Source: Tetraselmis striata (taxonomy: Eukaryota > Chlorophyta > Chlorodendrophyceae > Chlorodendrales > Chlorodendraceae). From it: a DNA stretch of 64,000 nucleotides. The stretch covers positions 24,673 through 88,672 of the forward strand of contig VCJN01000871.1 in assembly GCA_006384855.1 (NCBI GenBank), given 5' to 3'. This document shows positions 11,651 to 24,272 of this stretch, piece after piece. The notes under the pieces were generated by a model. That model saw nothing but the letters and a program-made list of their open reading frames with translations. It ran no database searches and was not told where the DNA came from. The stretch's first letter is position 1, and every line of letters begins with the position of its first letter. The translations under genes were made by a program, and so were the position numbers.

Positions 11651-14528
11651 ATAATCTATTCCGCCCGCCCACTGCCGCGCGCCGGCCCACTAGCACTGCC
11701 GCGCGCCCACTGTCGCGCGCTGTTGCGGATTATACCAATAGCAACGAGATTTTCGGGCTTCTAGAGCCAAAAGCCAAAATAGTCCACCGCAGATATAGCG
11801 TCGCGATGACGTGTGATAATATGCGCAAGATGAAGTTTATTACGAGTACGATTGTCACGGAATATGACTACATACGAGTGTGATTATATATAATGGAACG
11901 ATTATGGGGTGATTAAATGGAATTACATGCTAATTACGATGCGGTCCGGTAGACTAGTGTAGCCACCCCTATCTAGTAGTCACACAATGAATACGATGGC
12001 GTATGGAGGACATATATGCAATCACGACATCTAGTATTGCTGGCTGAAGTGCCACATATTGCCGGATGTAAATGCGTTCCATCGCATGTACGCGGTATGC
12101 ATCTAGGGTTATATAGGGTATCTCTATGCTTTACTCTGAGAACATGCGAGGTGATGTTACGGCTATCTTGCGTCCCGAGCCCATGGCCGCGCTTGGCGTA
12201 TGCACTTAAAAAAACAGCAATACCCCCCCGCTTGTGCGCGCAGGGAAAAACGGAATATGCCGGCTAGCAACAAAATGCGCAAAATCGCAATATAAGCGCG
12301 CAGTACATAAGATCACAGTGCGGATGTAAACTGTGTGCGGCACTTCAACGCACCCTCACCCGCGCCCGCTTCGTCTGCGCACCGTGGTTCGCGCTCGGTG
12401 GGCCCGCCTCACTATGAGAAAATCTGCCCACTACGAGAATCGTGCCCGCGCACGGGCGTGCGCGCGTTCGGATGAGAGCGCCGCTTACTAATAAACGCTC
12501 AGGCAGCAGCCCGAAAATAACAAGAACGTTCTGTTTTGATCTTAATCTGCATATGGGGTTTCCCAGCAATGTTGCATGTCCTAGTGCAACCCGTACGGTA
12601 TGTTGGTGGTTTCAACCGGTTCAGTTACCGGTACGACTGCCATTATGGTTTAGTACGGGCTGTCCCATCGCCCGTGCGTGAGCCCATTGTTCCCGGCCGA
12701 GGAGCTACTTTGGACAGCCACGACCAGCTCACCTGCCATCTTTCAGCTCGCTGCCTTCGGCAGCGGCTTCGCGTATTTGTGCGCGCGAGGGCCGGAGAGG
12801 CTGATCAAGTCGGCACCGAGGTTCCTTTTCCCGGTAGTGAGTTGTCGTGCCACGCACATGCGTCACATCATCAAGCAGGGATAGACATCCCCTCGCCGGT
12901 AGTGTGGTTTTCAGACTCGTGCGCACGAGATCGCTTTCCGTTCTTGCCATCGCTTTGCAGCTGGGAAGCTTTCGGGTGGCGATGCGCACGGTATGGATTT
13001 AGAGCCGGGGGTCCCTGTAGTTGGGGGGGGGGGGGGGGGGGGTTAAACCTCAACACCCGAAGCCGAGTTGTAGTACGGGCTTTCATGGGCTCCCGTAGTG
13101 GAGCACCCTCTCGCGGGAATCAACTCTTGAGGTTAGGCCGGGCGGATGCGCTCGGTACCATGGCCGCTGCTCATCACGGTTGTCAACGACGACAATTTCG
13201 CCTACCGCAGGAATAAGATGATAGCGGTGTGGACGGAGAAGGCCGTTTGCCGTCCTGCAACAAGACACTTCAGCCCGGTCCGGGCGTCCGCGCAGGTCCA
13301 CGGTCAGGGCACCGTGGCATCACGGTGGTTGCGCGTTGTGGGTTTTCGGAATCGCGTAATTGATCCGTTTCGAGGATGGCGCCGCCCATGCGCCTGTATT
13401 TTGAGAGAGCTTGTTGCCCTACCCCTAACTACCGGGCTTCAGCAACGTTTGCTGTGGTTGCAGCACGAAGCGTTTGCATGGCTCGGTCCGTCGCATTTCC
13501 GACGTTTTTATTTCAGCGTCGTCGTCACATGGACAACGACAACACGGAGCTGCCCGCCGGGGGCAGCTCGACCGCACGGCGTGTTCGACATTCCATAGTT
13601 CCCGTAACTACCGTTTTTTAATTTTTTGCGGGCTCCGGGTTTTGAATCTCGGCGGACGTCGCTGGTGCAGCAACGGCGGGCGCCTCGTCATTACCCTCGT
13701 CCCGACAACAATGGCATCATTACCAAACAGAAAAAGACTCGATTGCATGTTTGAAATGATCTAAACTTGTTTAAGGGGCTTTCCAGCAAGGTGATATGTC
13801 CTAGTCACCTGGTGTAACCCATACGGTCTGCTGGTTGTTTCAACCGGTTAACTTACCGGTACCACCATATGTTTCAGTATTGGCTGCCCCATCGAAGGTG
13901 AGCCTTGCGTTCCTGGCCGGGGACACTTATCAACTTGTGGCTTAGGACAACCATCACCAGCTTGCATGCCATCTTCCTGCTCGCCGCTGTCGGCAGCGCC
14001 CTCCCGTTTTCCGCCGTTTGCGCCTTGCATGCTCCACCTCCAACTCCCCCCCCCCCCCCCCCCCCCCCCTCCCCTTTCGCGGAGCCTTCCTAGCCATAAG
14101 ATGGCACTTCTACCTTCGCACCTTTTCTGGCAAAACCAGACTCGATTGCATATTTGAAATGTTCTAGCGACTAAACACCCGATACCGAACGGCTCGCTGC
14201 GCCGCGGGGCCCCGGGCGGGGCGCCAGAAGTTGACCTGCCAAAAATCCGTTCAAGACTTTTGACGCCTGTAGTACTTGTCGCCATGTCATCGAAACTACC
14301 AGTACTGGTGTGAATTACAAAAATCCAACATGGTTTTGTTGTATCTTCATTCCTGGGCCGGTACGGTAAATAGGGGAATTTCTGTTAAAGGTAATCCTTA
14401 GGTACGCGACTGTACCGGTACAGCTAAGAGCGCGCTGCGGGCGGGATCTACAGAGCACACCCGCCCACCACATCAGCCAGCCAGCCAGGATATAGGCTCA
14501 TACACCATCCCGCGGCCAGTGGCTCGGG
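11651..14528. repeat. Repeat-rich stretch without a recognisable gene
   Basis: A direct repeat of about 230 bp is seen at about 12,553-12,780 and 13,773-14,010 (shared TTTCAACCGGTT and CTTACCGGTAC-type blocks and a common tail with GCCATCTT and TCGGCAGCG). A G20 run (13,023-13,042) follows the first copy and a C24 run (14,046-14,069) follows the second. A shorter block (ACTCGATTGCAT then TTTGAAATG) occurs at about 13,737 and 14,141. ORFs here are GC-rich overlapping frames with no recognisable domain. Confidence 0.55.
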
Positions 14529-14590
14529 TCAACTACGGGGATGGGAGTCTAAGGGCGGCATCCGGGGCGGCGGACTTGGGGTGTGCCGCC

Positions 14591-15130
14591 CTAGCCGGCG
14601 TGGGCGTGCTTTAGGCGGCGGATGGCGGTCTCGTCGTAGTGGAGATTGTGCTCCAAGCAGTCCCGGCTGTGCACCGAGCTGGGCATGCACAAGGTTATGC
14701 TGCACTGAACGCAGTAGCACGAGTTCCAGTGCTCCTCACCCTCGTCACGGTAGCAATGGCAGCACCTCGACTGCTTGCTGCGGCCGTTCCTGTATCGCCC
14801 GTGGTTGCCAGGGGCGTGCTGGTCGTTGGTGTCCAGGTAGCACTTGGGCGCGATGGGGAGGCGCTGGCCGGCGTGACGGGATGGCGCCAGGTGTCCCTCC
14901 AGCCCTGGCTGGATGTCTTGCAACTCGGCAGACATGCCAAGGTTTTCGGCAGGCAGGGACTCGGTCGCTGGGATAGAGACTCCGGAAAGAGGTCGCAAGG
15001 ATGGATGGGATCTCGGTGGGGGTGCTGCCGTGCCGGTGCCGGAAACGACACTGCCTGTAACAATCGTTCCACGACTGCCACCCAGCGCACTCGCACTCGC
15101 ATCAGCAGCAGCGGCAGGACGGGGCGGCAC
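14591..15130 (-). pseudogene. Possible piggyBac-type transposase C-terminal remnant
   Basis: A minus-strand frame of 179 codons. Its last 70 residues form a Cys/His-rich module (SRCCHCYRDEGEE, then CYCVQCSITLC, then CLEHNLH) preceded by a basic Gly/Arg stretch. This spacing of CxxC, CxxC and C...H pairs resembles the C-terminal cysteine-rich zinc-binding domain of piggyBac-family transposases. The N-terminal two thirds are Ser/Pro/Ala-rich and show no DDD catalytic core, and no inverted repeats with TTAA flanks were found nearby. It could be another zinc-ribbon protein. Confidence 0.3.
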
Positions 15131-15676
15131 AAAGGGCCGACGGCAGTCACTTGACCTCGTGGCGCAGAGGCCGCCGAGGGAGGGGTGCGACCAGCAGTAG
15201 CTTGCTCGCGGCGGAGTGTCTGGCCGGGCTCTTTGACATCGGCCGGGGCGTCATCCCAGCGGACCATCCTTTTGCCATCACCGATGAACTCGGCAACGTT
15301 GCCGAACAGCCGAGCACGCTGGCACCGACGCTGGTCGACACTCAGGGGTTAACATGGGGCCTCGGCGGGCTCATACACGAGCGCCTTTGGCGACGGAGGT
15401 CCTCAGAGCGGCGGGTGGGTGGCTGGACAGGTGGGTGAGCGAGTTAAAATATTTTTAAAAGTTTGAAAACGGCAAAAACGGTGTTGACGACTTTTTGGCG
15501 GCCGGTATGCTTTACATACCCCGGGGGATATCAAGACAGGCCCTGTGGCCGCCCCGTAGGCCGGTGTAAATGCTCCAACTATGTTTGGCATTATGCCTTT
15601 ATCTCAAATTTGTGTGATACGTACAACAAATGTTGGATATATCTAACCCATGATGTTTGCTGTTGAAGGCGTTCTA

Positions 15677-17023
15677 CACCCCTCCACATAAGTTTGCGTT
15701 TTGCAGTTTTGTTCGACATGCGCATGTCATGTAGAAAATACGGCGTGGGCAATTGCATGCAAGTGACTAAGGGCGAGGTCGACTTGGGAAAAAATGGGGG
15801 CGCGCTCTAGGCCTAACCGTGCGACATGGCATGCGTCGTTCTGCGCCCCTCGAGAAATGGCAAATCAATGCGTGTAAAACTTGCACTGCAAAATAACAAG
15901 TTGCGCCATCCCTTCGTACGCATACATCAAACGCGCAAATCCACGCCGTACTGACATGCTGCCATCTTAAGTGTAAGTTTCACCTGCAACATGTGTGGGG
16001 CACCAAGATTAGGTCACTAAGGGTATTGCACAAGCCCTAAATTACAGTTTCACCACTACATGGCGTGATTTTCGGCCAAAAATGGTGATGTTATTGTTGC
16101 CTACTCACGCATGAAAGGCTTATTGAGCCCTCCTTGGCTTAGGCGAGAGCGCATCAATGGGGGTCACGTGCACGCATGGCAATTGCGCCGAATCACAAGT
16201 AGAATGCCACATAGCAACGCGCTATTAAATGCTTGAATATCAGCAAAAGTAATATGTTGAAAACATCACAATGTTGTTGGCCATCCAGGACATGGCTAGA
16301 GAGGGAGCATGTGGCAAGTTTGCGCCGCCCGTGTGCATCTACATTCATAATACTGTCACACAAATGCGTATGGAGCAAGGGGACACACATAGCGCAAAGC
16401 TACGCCCCCATGTTGAGGCTGAGTGTTGCGAAATGATGCCGTGATCGATGTATTTTATGTTCATCGCTAGAAAGTGGTCAAAACGTGCAAATTAGGTGCT
16501 CAAAAACCACAAATCACCTCTCGCGTTTGACGCAAGGATTTTGTTGCGCATTTTTTTAGAGTTTTTGGAGCACTCCCTGAGCCGCTATAAGCGTTTGAAG
16601 TCAAGGGGGTGTCGCTTGCAGTGGGCAGAACTGCACTGGTCTTAGCATCGTCACACGCACGTGTGCCCACTCTGCCTTACGTGACTATGCCCACCCAAAC
16701 CCACCCAACCCGCGAGCTACTATGTTTCCTCACACATCTACGGGCATTGCACCATACAATGCTCTATGCATGTGGGCCATCATATATGTGCCAATAACAT
16801 ATATTGTTGTGCATCACTGCGTCATGCCCTTTGAGCCCCGCGCGAGATCGCAATACCCTATTCTTAGGGTACTAGGTTATAATTCAGACCATATCAAGCA
16901 AAAGGTTTTATAACAACCTAAAACATTCCCGGGTTCCAGCCCTAAAGCCCTACGTTTAGATACCCTAGTATTTTTCATTTCATATTCAGCCAAAAAAGGA
17001 CCCCGAACTTATGTGGAGGGGTG
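15677..17023. mobile_element. TA-flanked inverted-repeat element A (1,347 bp, non-autonomous)
   Basis: Begins CACCCCTCCACATAAGTT after TA (15,675-15,676) and ends with the exact reverse complement before TA (17,024-17,025). A sister element of 1,345 bp with the same ends and related interior lies at 33,541-34,885. Shared internal landmarks near the right end include GTTTTTGGAGCACTCCCTGAG versus its counterpart, AAGGGGGTGTCGC, and a TACCCTAG block. No ORF of convincing length is present. TA flanks and short inverted repeats fit a Tc1/mariner-like non-autonomous element, but the superfamily is not proven because TA could also be counted as part of the repeat. Confidence 0.85.
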
Positions 17024-17025
17024 TA

Positions 17026-17370
17026 CGTTTGGCGGAAGGGACGCGCCGACCGAGCTGGCGGCGGATTTGGCGCTGGGTCTGTTGCACGCCCGTGGCCCCC
17101 CGTTCCGGGTTGGACCCCCCACTTCCGCTCCTTGCTGCGAGACCTCTACTTCGAAGCCCCTTTCCTGTCGGCGCCTTCGCATCACATTCGGCCTAGTGCC
17201 GCTATTGGAGTGCTGAGGAGAGCGTCCCTACTGCGTGGAGCGGCGGCTGATTGGTGGCGATGCCTGGTCGGTGGCTGTCATGGCGGTTCCCGCCTCTTGT
17301 GGCCCGTAGCAGCTGGATTTTCTTCTGGATTTCTGCATGGATTTCTTGAATTTGCAGCTAGCACATGTTC
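17026..17370. repeat. Fragment related to the internal repeats of element C, inverted
   Basis: Matches the reverse complement of about 55,510-55,870: shared CGGCCTAGTGCCGCTATTGG, CTGCGTGGAGCGGCGGCTG and GGATTTTCTTCTGGATTTC-type blocks. It abuts the right end of TA element A. The open frames here match frames of the related copy only because the DNA is repeated. Confidence 0.7.
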
Positions 17371-18790
17371 CCCTACCTCTTGGGTTGAGCGGAGGAAAAG
17401 GAGAGCCGCGTCCGAAATATCCTGGAATACGAGAGAATCGATACCGGTCAAAATACGGTTTTATCACGGACTTTTAGGCGTCCGTCCATCCGTCCTCCTG
17501 TGCTGCGTCTTCGTGTATGAACCGTCATACGTTCGATCTTTGATCGTTTGATTTCTAGGCACTGGTCCGTGTGCGGCAAGATTCTGAATGGATGCGCGTG
17601 TATTCTAGCCCAGGCACGTCATATATTCGTCTGAAACGCCAAAATAACGCGGTACCGCAGCGCGTTTTTACTGCTGAATCAGCAAGCGAGACTATTCCTT
17701 ACGACTATTCCTTACCTATACGGTAGTCCAAGTATGGTGCTGTAAAAAGGGGTCGCCGCGGTGCGGGGGCAGTCCGCCGACCCGGGGCCCGGCGTCCGTC
17801 GACGGACGGGCGACGGTCGAACGACGGCGTCCGGCGTCCGGTGCCGGTACAGGCGGCGGGCGTGGCGATTCGCGCCGTGCCCGCCCCGTAGACCTGACGA
17901 CCGGCCCGACCTGCGCGGCCTCGTGCGGGATGCGGGCCGCCTGTGGGCGGCTTGTACTGTATTGCTGATCTTGTAGTGCTGCTGTTTTTTTGGGGGGGGG
18001 GGTAATACAACTTTTGGCGGTGGGTTGGGTACCGGCCTTTTGGTAATGCACACCAGTAGTGGTCAGCGGCCCGCTTTTACGCGGCTTGCAGATTTAATCT
18101 GTTTTACAAAATAATACGTCTCTTTTGAAAAATAAATTACTGACAAATCTAACGCTAATAAAAGCATTATTACCCGGAAACAACAGTATTAGAAGATCGA
18201 CACTGCAAACCGGCTAAAAGCGGCCCGCATCCCGCACCACGCTCAACCCAAGAGGTAGGGGCACCTCCACAAATCCCCGGCGCGAAGCGCCGCTAAGTAA
18301 TCACATGTATATGACAAATATCCCCGAGGCACTGGAAGTAGTAGTACCAAAAAATCAACACTGGTACTGGTATGGAGATACTGGAACCGCCGCCGCGCCT
18401 GTGCGCTGGACTGCTACCTGTACTGGCGCGGCCGCCGCGGTGCGCGGCTCGCGGCGCCGAGTTGTCATTATGGCAGTCAGGGTCTGCTGGTCATATGGTT
18501 TTATGGTTTGGCCAGCGCAAGCATCATTAATAAAAAAGAGGACATGTGCATTATACGCATACTACATCCTGTATGCAGAATCAGGTGCATAGACGAGTAC
18601 CTGTACGTGTACGGTAAACTCAGCATATCCGCGCCCGCCCTCACGCGCGCCCCAGCAGCACCCCCATTCCATCCTCATGAACCTGCCGTACAGCACACGC
18701 ACAGTAAGATTCCGGACTACAGTTGTTGCATATCCGGTGCTTGCCGACGGCCCTGCCCCGGTTCGGAAACGTCCCAGGGTCCTCTGAGGA
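17371..18790. other. No gene seen
   Basis: GC-rich and AT-rich patches without recognisable exons. Three overlapping minus-strand frames at 17,705-18,053 are Pro/Arg-rich and reflect GC composition. A G run lies at 17,991-18,001. Confidence 0.5.
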
Positions 18791-19230
18791 TGAAGTCCAC
18801 TCATGGCGTACTCAAGTTTGGGTCGTCATCCCCTGGAGGGCGGCGGCTTCCGGTCCTGCACAGCGCGAAAGTGGCGGCTACGATCGGTCTTGAGCTAGCC
18901 GCCGAACGGACGAACGACCACTGGGCGACGGGCCACGAGCCTCGCTTCATCAAAACGGAGACCGAGCTACGGGAGCTGAATCGCAAGGCCGCGCGGCTGA
19001 CCAGCGCGGGTAGTGAAGTTACCGGCAGTGATGGTTTGCGGTTGGCGTACGACGCCTTCCTGAGCCACTCCTTCCGCCGCGCGGACACCCAGGAGCTGAA
19101 ACGCAGGCTTATCTCCGAGCTGTCCCGCGTTCGGGAGGTGAAGCCCAAACGTCTCTTGCAGCTGGCACTGCCACAGTCCGCTTCAGGGCTGCTTAGGCTC
19201 GCAGGCGGAAGATATTCTAACCATCGTTAG
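18791..19230 (+). CDS. Hypothetical protein ORF
   Basis: Open frame from ATG at 18,791 to TAG at 19,230 (about 146 codons; the frame is open further upstream to 18,508). The protein is charged, with a possible helical region (TETELRELNRKAARL) and then YDAFLSHSFRRADTQELKRR. The YDAFLSHS string resembles the first box of TIR domains, and a TIR gene lies 0.8 kb downstream. However, the residues after it do not continue as a TIR fold and a C30 run lies between, so I do not join them. No family recognised. Confidence 0.3.
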
Positions 19231-19546
19231 AACCTCGTCTCCTCATCCGCAAGTTGAGGCCATGCCGACACACCGGCGTTGCAGGTGCTACTGTAGGTGG
19301 TGGGCCACATACCGCAGGAATAGCGACTAAAAAATCGCGACTATCCATATATATATTATATATATCCATCAATATATTATAATATCGCTCATATCGAGGG
19401 GCACGTGGTGAAGAGGAAGTGGCAGCCCTACTGGTACCCACCGTAAGTGCGCACTGGTACTAACAGCCTTTCGGTTCGGGTATTAATCAACACGGCGCGG
19501 GAGATACCTTAAATGCAACGCGGCGCAAGCAATACAGATGCCGTAG

Positions 19547-19576
19547 CCCCCCCCCCCCCCCCCCCCCCCCCCCCCC
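19547..19576. repeat. C30 homopolymer
   Basis: Thirty consecutive C in the gene-poor stretch 19,231-20,025, which also holds an AT-rich near-palindrome at about 19,343-19,385. No exon is seen in that stretch. Confidence 0.95.
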
Positions 19577-20025
19577 AGGCTCAGCAGACATCGACAGTCT
19601 ACTGCCGGTTGGGCCATGATTGCGTCATTCTACAAGCTGTTATAGTGAAGTACTACGCTTCTCCCACTGACCAGCAATTTCGCGTGTGACAACAACCTGC
19701 GGTAACGACGTCTCCCCTAGTGAACGCTGTCCAACAAGGCGAGTTGCTTGGGCACACGAGATATCGTGTTGCCTGTTGGGGTAGTCTTACCTACCTTAGT
19801 CATGCCTGGCGGGCTGAAAACATCATATATACGCAGATACATCATACATGTTGCGCAGACATACTGTATTTTACAAGGTCGGAGCGATGTCCGCGCCGCT
19901 AAGCTGCATTGGCGGTGAAAACTTTCTTACAGTTGGGTCGCCCTCAAAAGCCACCACTCTGCCTTCATCAACGGCCAAAGTCATCACGGGCTTCTCATCT
20001 CCTGAGATTGTATGAGTAAGAACAC

Positions 20026-23000
20026 ATGTTTGTATATGGCAGCAGAGGCACTGAAGTCCGCAACTATGTGCTCCTTGTTGCAAGGGCGGCAAAAAAGCTG
20101 GACTGGTGTACTGGGCTGATTTCCTCGACCTGGCCAATCGCGGCCCGGTGCCATGGCGCCGAGAGATAGAGGAGGGCATACAGAGCTCGTCCAAGTTCCT
20201 GGCATTCATTGACGGCGGATTTCTCACAAGCTTCAATTGCGTCATGGTGCGCGCCATCTGCACGCAGCCGGTGGTCTGCGGATACTCTGGATGTCAAGTG
20301 CGCCGACTATGCTGCTGCTGACCGCGTACCATGTGATCTGTGGTTGCCAAATCCTGCAGGAAGTAGCTGCGGCGTTTAAGATGCAGAAGCCCGTGGTCCC
20401 CATCATCCTGGACCAGGAGGTGAGTCAGCTGATCTGCCGGCAGCATGCGGTGCGATGTGCATGATCGTGCCAACACACGACCGCAGCGTGGCTGATTTTC
20501 CAGCAGGAGGGTTTGAAGTGCGCACTCTAATGCGCAGGCCTGGTCGCTGCTAACCACTCCCAATGGCGCTGACCGTTCGTGGGATGCCTCGGAGGAGCTC
20601 CGCAGCTACGATGTGCGTTTTGCCCCCGTTTTGCGCTTCCCTGCAGTGCATGCAACATGTAATCCTCCGTAAAACGGCCGGTTTCCCGGGCTTCAAAGTC
20701 ACGCGCTGACGCATTGCTGCGAATATCCGCCAAGCACAGGGACAAGAGTTTCTGGGCGGCGCGCTCTTCAGTAAAGCGACGCTACGCACCGTGTTTCAGC
20801 GCCTGTCCAATATCAACTTCTGCAGCTGCCGCGGCCACGATGTGCAGCATTGGGGACTTGAACACGTTATCAAGCGCTTCCAGGCTGATGTCAACAAGGA
20901 TCTCCCCTATCTCAAGGCACTGCCTAGGGCCTGGGTCCCTCCTATGGCACTGATGAAGCCGGGCTAAAGCAATGCGCGTTTACCTCACCCACTGGACTAC
21001 TATCCTGGAAAATGACTATTTTGTATGCCCCGGTCAATGGCATGATTAGGAATGGACCCAGCTGAATGAGCAGGCTCTCAAGTGGCACTCAACTGGCAGG
21101 GCCCACTCATCCCTCCTGAGCAGCGACGCTCTCGAGAAGTGGAAGGCCTGGTGCGGGCAGGCGCTCAAGTACAACATGGAGCCGCCGCCAACGCGAATTC
21201 ACAAAGACTACATTAGCGACTCGGAGCGCTTTTCCATACGCCGGAAGCGTGTGTTGTGTGCCCTTGGCGTATTCATCCTGCTCCTTATCCTGGGTGGAGG
21301 TGTGGGCTCAGCAATCATGGGATTCCAGGCCAGATGGGTAAATCCTGCCGCACTGCACAAGTTGGAAAGTGAGCCCTGTTGTGGATGAGATTAACAGTGT
21401 TGTGGCACTCGCCTCACTTTCAATTTCTGCTGCATCCACTACAGGCTGCTGCAGAGGCCAGAGACAACGCGGCCATTGCCGAGGAAAAGAGTCAGCTTGC
21501 GCTCGCAAACCAACTGCTGGCAGAACGCAATGTCAACCTGGCGGCCATCCTGCTGCTGAGCAGCAATCGAACACCTGCCACGGGCCGTGAGAGACGGACT
21601 CTGCTCCAGGCACTCAAGATCGCCCACAAGCTCGACCGCCTAGACATGGTCATGCCACAGTTGCAGTCAGCTGTTCGCTATATGGCGTACGAGCCCTACT
21701 GGCAGTATGAGCTTGAAGGCCACATTCGGTCGTCCGCCATCAAATTCTCTATCGACGGCAGCCACCTCGTTAGCGGGGGGTCTGACTTCGCCTGGCGTGT
21801 GTGGAGGCTGGAATTCCAGGAAGGCTCTCTCATGCCTGTGCCTCACAAGCCATCCACCCTGAGCTGCCTCGAGAATGGCGAGAGCGTTTCAGTGGACTGG
21901 GGCAGCGATGGAATGATTAGCACCATTGCTGGTGGCACCATCAACCTTACTATCTGCCTTTGGAGAAAGTACGAAGATATGTGGAAGTTGCATGACAAGA
22001 TTGTGCCAGAGGACCCAATTGATGAGGAGGTCACAGCTCTCGCGTTCTCCCCCAGTGGCAGGCTGCTCGCCTCAGGCGCCAGCGACGGCGCCCTCCGTGT
22101 TTGGGACGTTTCCAGCCGCCCTGCCTCCTTGCATGCTATCATGCACTTGAACACGTCGGAATCTGTGGGCATCCGCTCGTTGGCCTGGACTCCGGACAGC
22201 AACTTCCTTCTTGCGGGGGGTGTGGACCGGGTTCTCAGTGTCATTGACATGGCCACTGGCACCACAGTGGCCAACTACTCATCACATGCCGACTTGAACG
22301 ACATCAGCACCTATGTGGATGCTGGTGAAGGCGCTGCCTGGAGCCGTCTGCGGGTGTTGGTTGCAACGGACTATATTGTCCCGGTTGCCTATGTGCTGCT
22401 TTTCACCCTGGAGCGTCCCGCTGCTGGTGGTGAGCAGCCTTCCCCTCCACCCATCTTCAGTGCTTAGGATCATAAAATAGGCGGCGTAGATCGATATCAA
22501 CATGTTTATGAAGCCGCTTACCTGCCATCATAATGCCTGAAGTCTGGTATTGCATCTGCCCCTCTGCTGGACAACTACAAGTAGCTCTGCATCTACCAAC
22601 TTTGCGTGCATCCCCAACGCTGCGCGCCCGCAGATTGCAGCGTGGTGCTCACGCTGGAGCACACAATTCCCAAGACCAATGATATTATGTCAGTGGCGTG
22701 GTCACCCGTCAATGGCGATGTGGTGGCTACGACAGAGTCCAATGTCAACCTTCTCCAGATGTGGGACTTCAATGAAAGCTTGAACTCCACCACAGGCGAG
22801 GAAATCCTTTCATTGACTGAGTCTGCAAAGCCATTTCCACTTGAGTCCCGGCCGATCGCAATGAGTTGGGGAAAACACGCGCATGTGCCGGGCTCTGATG
22901 GCGGCCGTACCACGCTCGCGGTTGCAACTGCCGCTGGGCCAATCATAATGCTGCAAAGCGCCCCTGACCTGGGCCCTCAGGCCCCTCGAATGGACCGCGT

Positions 23001-24135
23001 GGACTGCACTCTGGCGACCGACGCAGGTATCAAGCACTCCGTACGCGGTGAAGCTGTCAACAGTCTCCTGACGCAGATGACAACAACCTCCTTTCATGGC
23101 AGCACGTGCCTGTATCGGCGCGACTCCCCCACTAGCGCCTGGGCCGCCACCCACCTGCTCCATGCCAACGACACCGAAGGCGATCAGGCCAAGCGCGTCG
23201 CCATGTACTCACCCGACGACAGCTTGCTGGCCATTGGCTGTGATGATGGCCGAGTCATTGTGTACAACGTGGCCGGCGATGACCCCGTCGAGCTGCACTC
23301 GCATGTGACTCATGAGGGTGTCACACGCGTACTCAGCTTCGACCCCAGCAGCACCTATGCAGCCAGCGCGGGGAGCGACGACGACCCCACGGTGCTCATC
23401 TGGCGCGTGGCTGACCCTGAGATTCAGTTGCGTCTGGCGGGTCAGCATACCAATGCAATCAGGACGATCGACTGGGTCGCGCCCTTCGACAGCGCTAGCC
23501 GCACAACCGTCGTCAGCGCTGGGGATGACGGCGCCATTGTGCTGTGGGCGGTGCGTCTTGAGCAAGGCAACGCCCTTGTCGCGGAAGGGAGTACCGTTAT
23601 AGGGCAGCTGGAAGAGGGCGCACGGTACAACCACATCCAGATGGGTGCCAACGGCCTTCTTGCAGCAGGAGACACGGATGGCGTGGTGAGCTTGTGGGGT
23701 GTGGACGCCGGCAGCGGCACCTGGGAGCTTGTTCACCGGCAGCAGAATCACGCAGTCAAAGTGCAGGCGGTGATCTGGGTGGGCAACACGCTGGTCTCAG
23801 GCGCCGGAGCCAGCACGGTGCATCACATCCAGGTGGAACCCGGCAGCCGTACAGTGCTCCGCCACTACAGGACCAGCTTACAGTGCTCCAAGTTTTCCAG
23901 CATCGGGGGCGGTGCCCACACGCAGCGCGTGCTGTGCATACGCACCAGGGGTGACGCTGTGGGCCACCAGCGCTCCGACCCGGACCATGAGCCCACAATT
24001 GAGGTGGAGACGGTGCCCGTGGGCTTCGACAACAACTTCCAGCTGTTCCAGCAGATGGTGTACGGCCGCCTCAATGTTGCCGATTTGGCTGCCCTGGGCT
24101 TCCAGGACCTGGCTCGTCTGGTGGAGAATGAATAG
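20026..24135 (+). CDS. TIR domain - transmembrane segment - WD40 repeat protein
   Basis: Predicted exons: about 20,026-20,246, 20,360-20,419, 20,538-20,612, 20,740-20,916, 21,050-21,337, 21,445-22,429 and 22,634-24,135. The N-terminus reads as a TIR domain: a box-1-like FVYGSRG, then YWADFLDL with PWRREIEEGIQSS, then SKFLAFIDGGFLTS, C-x-x-E (CVMEV), and KPVVPIILDQE. The Glu in C-x-x-E sits where NAD-cleaving TIR domains keep their catalytic Glu (inference). A linker with EWTQLNEQALKWHSTGRAHS and a basic segment precede one membrane helix (VLCALGVFILLLILGGGVG, about 21,248-21,310). Then come an Ala/Glu-rich helix (AAAEARDNAAIAEEKS) and about nine WD40-like blades to the end. Known TIR-WD40 proteins of bacteria and algae share this order. 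Oddities: the TIR frame changes at an A6 run (20,091-20,096), one intron would need a GC donor at 20,917, and the true start may lie upstream. Confidence 0.8.
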
Positions 24136-24265
24136 AAAAAAAATTCTTCAAGTATGCCAGTGTGCGTTCCAGAGCCGGCGCAACAAATTGCTTTATTTAG
24201 AAAAATGTGTTTTTTGCGTTTTTCTGCTCTATTTCCTAATCCTTAATAGTTAAAGACAAGTGCAA

Positions 24266-24270
24266 TGTAA
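24266..24270 (+). promoter_or_regulatory. TGTAA polyadenylation signal of the TIR-WD40 gene
   Basis: TGTAA 131 bases after the stop codon in an AT-rich 3' region. TGTAA is the usual polyadenylation signal of green algal nuclear genes. Confidence 0.6.
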
Positions 24271-24272
24271 TA

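Noticed and set aside
12536..13216. 226-codon plus-strand ORF
   Set aside because: Runs through a repeat unit and a G20 tract (giving poly-Gly); no domain and no support from the second copy of the repeat.
14639..15154. 171-codon plus-strand ORF opposite the Cys-rich frame
   Set aside because: Shadow of the minus-strand frame, hydrophobic and repetitive with no recognisable domain.
17021..17551. 176-codon plus-strand ORF
   Set aside because: Its DNA is the inverted relative of element C repeats; the frame shows no independent coding signal.
18791..19230. First exon of the TIR-WD40 gene, because of a YDAFLSHS string
   Set aside because: Residues after the string do not follow a TIR pattern, the frame ends in a stop, and a C30 run separates it from the clear TIR exons that already include a box-1-like start.
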